NCBI GenBank assembly: GCA_013372965.1
Contig: JABXIR010000101.1
Location: forward strand, 1 to 8,035
Reading direction: 5' to 3'
Source of the DNA: Gammaproteobacteria bacterium
Lineage (GTDB): Bacteria > Pseudomonadota > Gammaproteobacteria > Pseudomonadales > DSM-25080
Length of the DNA: 8,035 nucleotides
Below, in pieces: positions 5,942 through 8,035 of the stretch. The translations under genes were made by a program, and so were the position numbers. Below the pieces are notes generated by a model. It did not search any database and was not told where the DNA came from. It was given only the letters and a program-made list of their open reading frames with translations. Position 1 is the first letter of the stretch, and every line of letters begins with the position of its first letter.

Positions 5942-5946
5942 AAGGA
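5942..5946 (+). promoter_or_regulatory. Ribosome binding site deciding the M24 peptidase start
   Basis: AAGGA lies six nt before the ATG at 5953, near-ideal spacing. It decides for this start over an in-frame ATG at 5827, which lacks a ribosome site and would bury the export signal behind 42 extra residues. Confidence 0.75.
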
Positions 5947-5952
5947 TCTGTT

Positions 5953-7290
5953 ATGCGTTCGATTGTCTCTATCTTTGGGATCATAATGCTGCTCACAAAT
6001 CTCGCCGAAGCACGAGAGACGCTTTCACTCAGAGAGCGAGCCAAGCTCGTCGATGACATATTGGAAGAACGAGTACATACCGTATTGCCTCAGATTATGG
6101 AGCGCTCAGGTATCGACTTATGGGTGGTGATGTCGCGTGAGTACAATGAAGATCCCGTATTGAAAACGTTACTCCCATCGGATTGGATGTCGGCGCGTCG
6201 ACACACAATGTTGGTTATGTACAATCCAGGAAACGGAGAGCCGATCGAGGCGCTTGCCGTATCTCGCTATGGCGTTGGCTCATTGTTCGAGCAATCGTGG
6301 GACAAAGAGCTTCAGCCGAATCAATGGGCTGCTTTGGTCGAGGTGATCGAATCTCGTAATCCTAAGGTGATTGCCATCAACAAAGACGCGGACTTCGCGT
6401 TGGCCGACGGGATGAGTGCGAGCGAGTATGAACGGTTTATGGGGGCTCTACCCGAGCATCTCCGTCACCGTGTTCGGTCTTCGCGAGAGCTCGCCATTGG
6501 TTGGCTTGAGACACGGAGCGCGACCGAAGTTGAGGTGTTTTCTGAGCTCGTCGGGTTAGGGCATGAGCTGATTGCGGAGGCGTTTTCGAACGCCGTTGTG
6601 ACTCCTGGGATCACCACGACGGATGATATTGCATGGTGGCTGAGAGAGCAGTCTGCAGCACTGAACTTGGGTAACTGGTTCCATCCTTCAGTTTCACTGC
6701 AGCGCAACAACGGCGCCGACTTTGATCAAATCGAGTCGTTCAGCAACGCCGTCGCTGAGAATGTGATTTATCCTGGCGATCTGCTTCACGTTGATTTTGG
6801 AATTACCTACTTGCGGCTTAATACCGACCAGCAGCAACACGCGTATGTATTAAAGTCCGGAGAAACGGAGGCGCCAGATTACCTTGTTGACGCGCTAGCT
6901 CAGGGTAATCGACTGCAAGATATACTCATGGATGGCTTTGAAGTGGGCGTGTCAGGCAATGAACTACTCGCTAGCTCACTCGCACGAGCGCGACAAGAGG
7001 GGCTAAACCCCTCGATCTATACGCACCCTCTCGGGCTTCATGGTCATGCCGCGGGTCCGACAATCGGGATGTGGGACTCGCAAGGTGGCGTTCCAATTGC
7101 GGGTGACTATCCGATTTATCCGAACACCGCATACTCAATCGAGTTGAACGTGGCGGTGACACTGCCAGAATGGGATGACCAAGAAATCAGGATTATGCTC
7201 GAGGAAGATGCTTTCTTCGACGGGGACAGCATCGAATTTTTATCAGGACGACAAATTGAACTTCACCTCATTACCTCGGATCCAAATTAA
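5953..7290 (+). CDS. Exported M24-family peptidase (Xaa-Pro aminopeptidase/prolidase-like)
   Basis: A 445-residue two-domain protein. Residues 1-20 form an export signal: Arg2, a hydrophobic core of Ile/Leu/Phe and A-E-A before Arg21, so it should act in the periplasm or outside. A creatinase-type N-terminal domain (about 30-180, with L-W-V-V-M-S-R-E-Y-N) precedes the pita-bread catalytic domain (about 190-440). M24 enzymes are dinuclear metallopeptidases that cut near proline. Candidate ligands are Asp281 (H-V-D-F-G-I), Asp292 eleven residues later, His365 within H-G-H-A-A-G-P-T-I-G, Glu397 (Y-S-I-E-L-N-V) and Glu417 or Glu418 (L-E-E-D). The segments around the two Glu differ from classical prolidases, so this is a divergent subfamily and the substrate is open. 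It is transcribed divergently from the spermidine-synthase-like gene across 145 bp. Confidence 0.88.
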   Translation: MRSIVSIFGIIMLLTNLAEARETLSLRERAKLVDDILEERVHTVLPQIMERSGIDLWVVMSREYNEDPVLKTLLPSDWMSARRHTMLVMYNPGNGEPIEALAVSRYGVGSLFEQSWDKELQPNQWAALVEVIESRNPKVIAINKDADFALADGMSASEYERFMGALPEHLRHRVRSSRELAIGWLETRSATEVEVFSELVGLGHELIAEAFSNAVVTPGITTTDDIAWWLREQSAALNLGNWFHPSVSLQRNNGADFDQIESFSNAVAENVIYPGDLLHVDFGITYLRLNTDQQQHAYVLKSGETEAPDYLVDALAQGNRLQDILMDGFEVGVSGNELLASSLARARQEGLNPSIYTHPLGLHGHAAGPTIGMWDSQGGVPIAGDYPIYPNTAYSIELNVAVTLPEWDDQEIRIMLEEDAFFDGDSIEFLSGRQIELHLITSDPN

Positions 7291-7377
7291 TCGACAGATG
7301 CAGGCGCTGGTTCGAGCTACTGTTGCGACCTCGTCAAGTCTCACTGCCTGTGTCCGTCACGTCTAAACTGAGATTCG

Positions 7378-7419
7378 CACGGTTTATTACCGTGTTTACG
7401 ATAAAAGGCCAAACGGCTT
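7378..7419. terminator. Weak convergent terminator region
   Basis: Two small stem-loops lie between the convergent M24 peptidase and kinase genes. CACGGT and ACCGTG (7378-7383 and 7389-7394) flank a TTATT loop and are followed by only three T on the plus strand. A second, bulged stem (AAGGCC/GGCTT around an AAAC loop, 7405-7419) reads on the minus strand as a hairpin followed by TTTT and overlaps the kinase stop codon. Each is weak; together they may insulate the two genes. Nothing else is recognisable in 7291-7417. Confidence 0.35.
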
Positions 7420-8035
7420 AGGAGCCAAGCGTAAAGCTTAGTCGGAATATACCGTCACCTGCTTCGTACCAAATATCGCCGTTATGACAAGCAACGGCAC
7501 GTGAACAAATGTTTAAGCCAAGCCCAAGCCCCTCGCTCGAGTGCTTGCTTTGTCTGTACGGAGAGAAAAGATCTTCGTTAGTTTCGCTATCGTTATCGGT
7601 CGAGTTTTCTATGTGGAAGGCGCGTTTACCCACGACGAATTCGGAATAAAATCGGATATTCAACGGAGAGTTTCCATGTTTCAACGCATTTTTAATTGCG
7701 TTCTCGATGAGTAATCGAACGATGCTCTTAAATGCGTGGATATCACAGTCCCAATCAACGCAGACATTTGCCCCTGAAAACTCGTCGGAATGCTTCGCTA
7801 GGCACTCGTTCGCCAGCTCATTCATGTTAAAAGTTTCTTTCGAATGTTTTTGTGCCTGGTTGGTGGCGAGTAGGTGGAAGGTATTCACCAGATCGCGGAG
7901 ACTGATGGCTTGAGATTTGATCTTTTCCAACTGTTTGGTGCCCGCGGGAGATAAATTATTTTCTTCTGTGAGCAATACCGTGTCAGCAAGCATCGCCTGC
8001 TTTCTGCACGGCGTTTGCAGATCATGGGATGTTAA
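7418..8035 (-). CDS. Sensor histidine kinase, C-terminal part (5' end outside window)
   Basis: The reading frame stays open to the window edge, giving 205 residues of a longer protein; the ATG at 7993 is internal. The fragment begins with the phosphoacceptor box L-T-S-H-D-L-Q-T-P (His codon at 8026-8024), followed by a HisKA dimerisation helix to about residue 60. The ATPase domain shows an N box (L-I-E-N-A-I-K-N-A, Asn112), an F-box-like L-F-S-P-Y (156-160) and a clear G2 box, G-L-G-L-G-L at 169-174. The G1 box is degenerate: F-H-I-E-N-S-T-D-N-D where D-x-G-x-G is expected. The S-H-D-L-Q form resembles bacteriophytochrome-type HisKA domains. It should autophosphorylate and pass phosphate to a response regulator, none of which is in the window. 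The sensor domain, any membrane segments and the signal cannot be seen. Confidence 0.9.
   Translation of the reverse strand, partial: LTSHDLQTPCRKQAMLADTVLLTEENNLSPAGTKQLEKIKSQAISLRDLVNTFHLLATNQAQKHSKETFNMNELANECLAKHSDEFSGANVCVDWDCDIHAFKSIVRLLIENAIKNALKHGNSPLNIRFYSEFVVGKRAFHIENSTDNDSETNEDLFSPYRQSKHSSEGLGLGLNICSRAVACHNGDIWYEAGDGIFRLSFTLGS

Noticed and set aside
5827..5952. N-terminal extension of the M24 peptidase gene to an ATG at 5827
   Set aside because: The extension would hide the export signal and cover the intergenic dyad. AAGGA at 5942-5946 supports the ATG at 5953.

Overview
The window looks like chromosomal DNA of a Gram-negative, free-living proteobacterium. A gammaproteobacterium of marine or aquatic type is my best guess. 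The signs are compact bacterial gene spacing, Shine-Dalgarno sites, a lipoprotein signal on a secreted sulfatase, an export signal on an M24 peptidase, roughly balanced base composition by eye, and a gene mix typical of such heterotrophs. No rRNA, tRNA, CRISPR array, transposase or phage gene is visible. Taxonomy is inference.

Layout. Positions 1-301 hold no convincing gene. They contain an octanucleotide tandem repeat (8.5 copies), a perfect 16-bp dyad and a strong but apparently gene-less Shine-Dalgarno. Next come three co-directional plus-strand genes: a TauD/TfdA-family Fe(II)/2-oxoglutarate dioxygenase (302-1135), a class II aldolase/adducin-family protein overlapping it by 4 nt (1132-1842), and a lipoprotein-type metallo-beta-lactamase-fold alkylsulfatase (1910-3907). 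A strong intrinsic terminator (3922-3948) ends this block. It also separates it from the convergent minus-strand pair: a Cys/Met-metabolism PLP enzyme (3951-5033) and, upstream of that, a spermidine-synthase-like/SAM-fold protein (5109-5807). A 145-bp divergent intergenic region with a nested 31-bp dyad separates the latter from an exported M24-family peptidase homologue (5953-7290, plus). The right edge cuts through a minus-strand sensor histidine kinase (7418-8035), of which the phosphoacceptor-His box and ATPase domain are visible.

How they may work together. The first two genes are translationally coupled and so probably act in one catabolic route. The sulfatase follows after 67 bp with no clear terminator. 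Its MBL family hydrolyses alkyl sulfate esters, and the TauD/TfdA superfamily includes sulfonate and sulfate-ester dioxygenases. An organosulfur or sulfate-ester scavenging module is therefore a reasonable hypothesis, with a sulfur-amino-acid-type PLP enzyme next door. The link is inferential, because the aldolase-family member lacks the catalytic Glu of true aldolases and no transporter or regulator lies in the window. The other genes look like ordinary housekeeping or accessory functions. I do not see a clearly new defence or mobile system. The best leads are the three-gene cluster, the octamer repeat in its leader and the two dyads.
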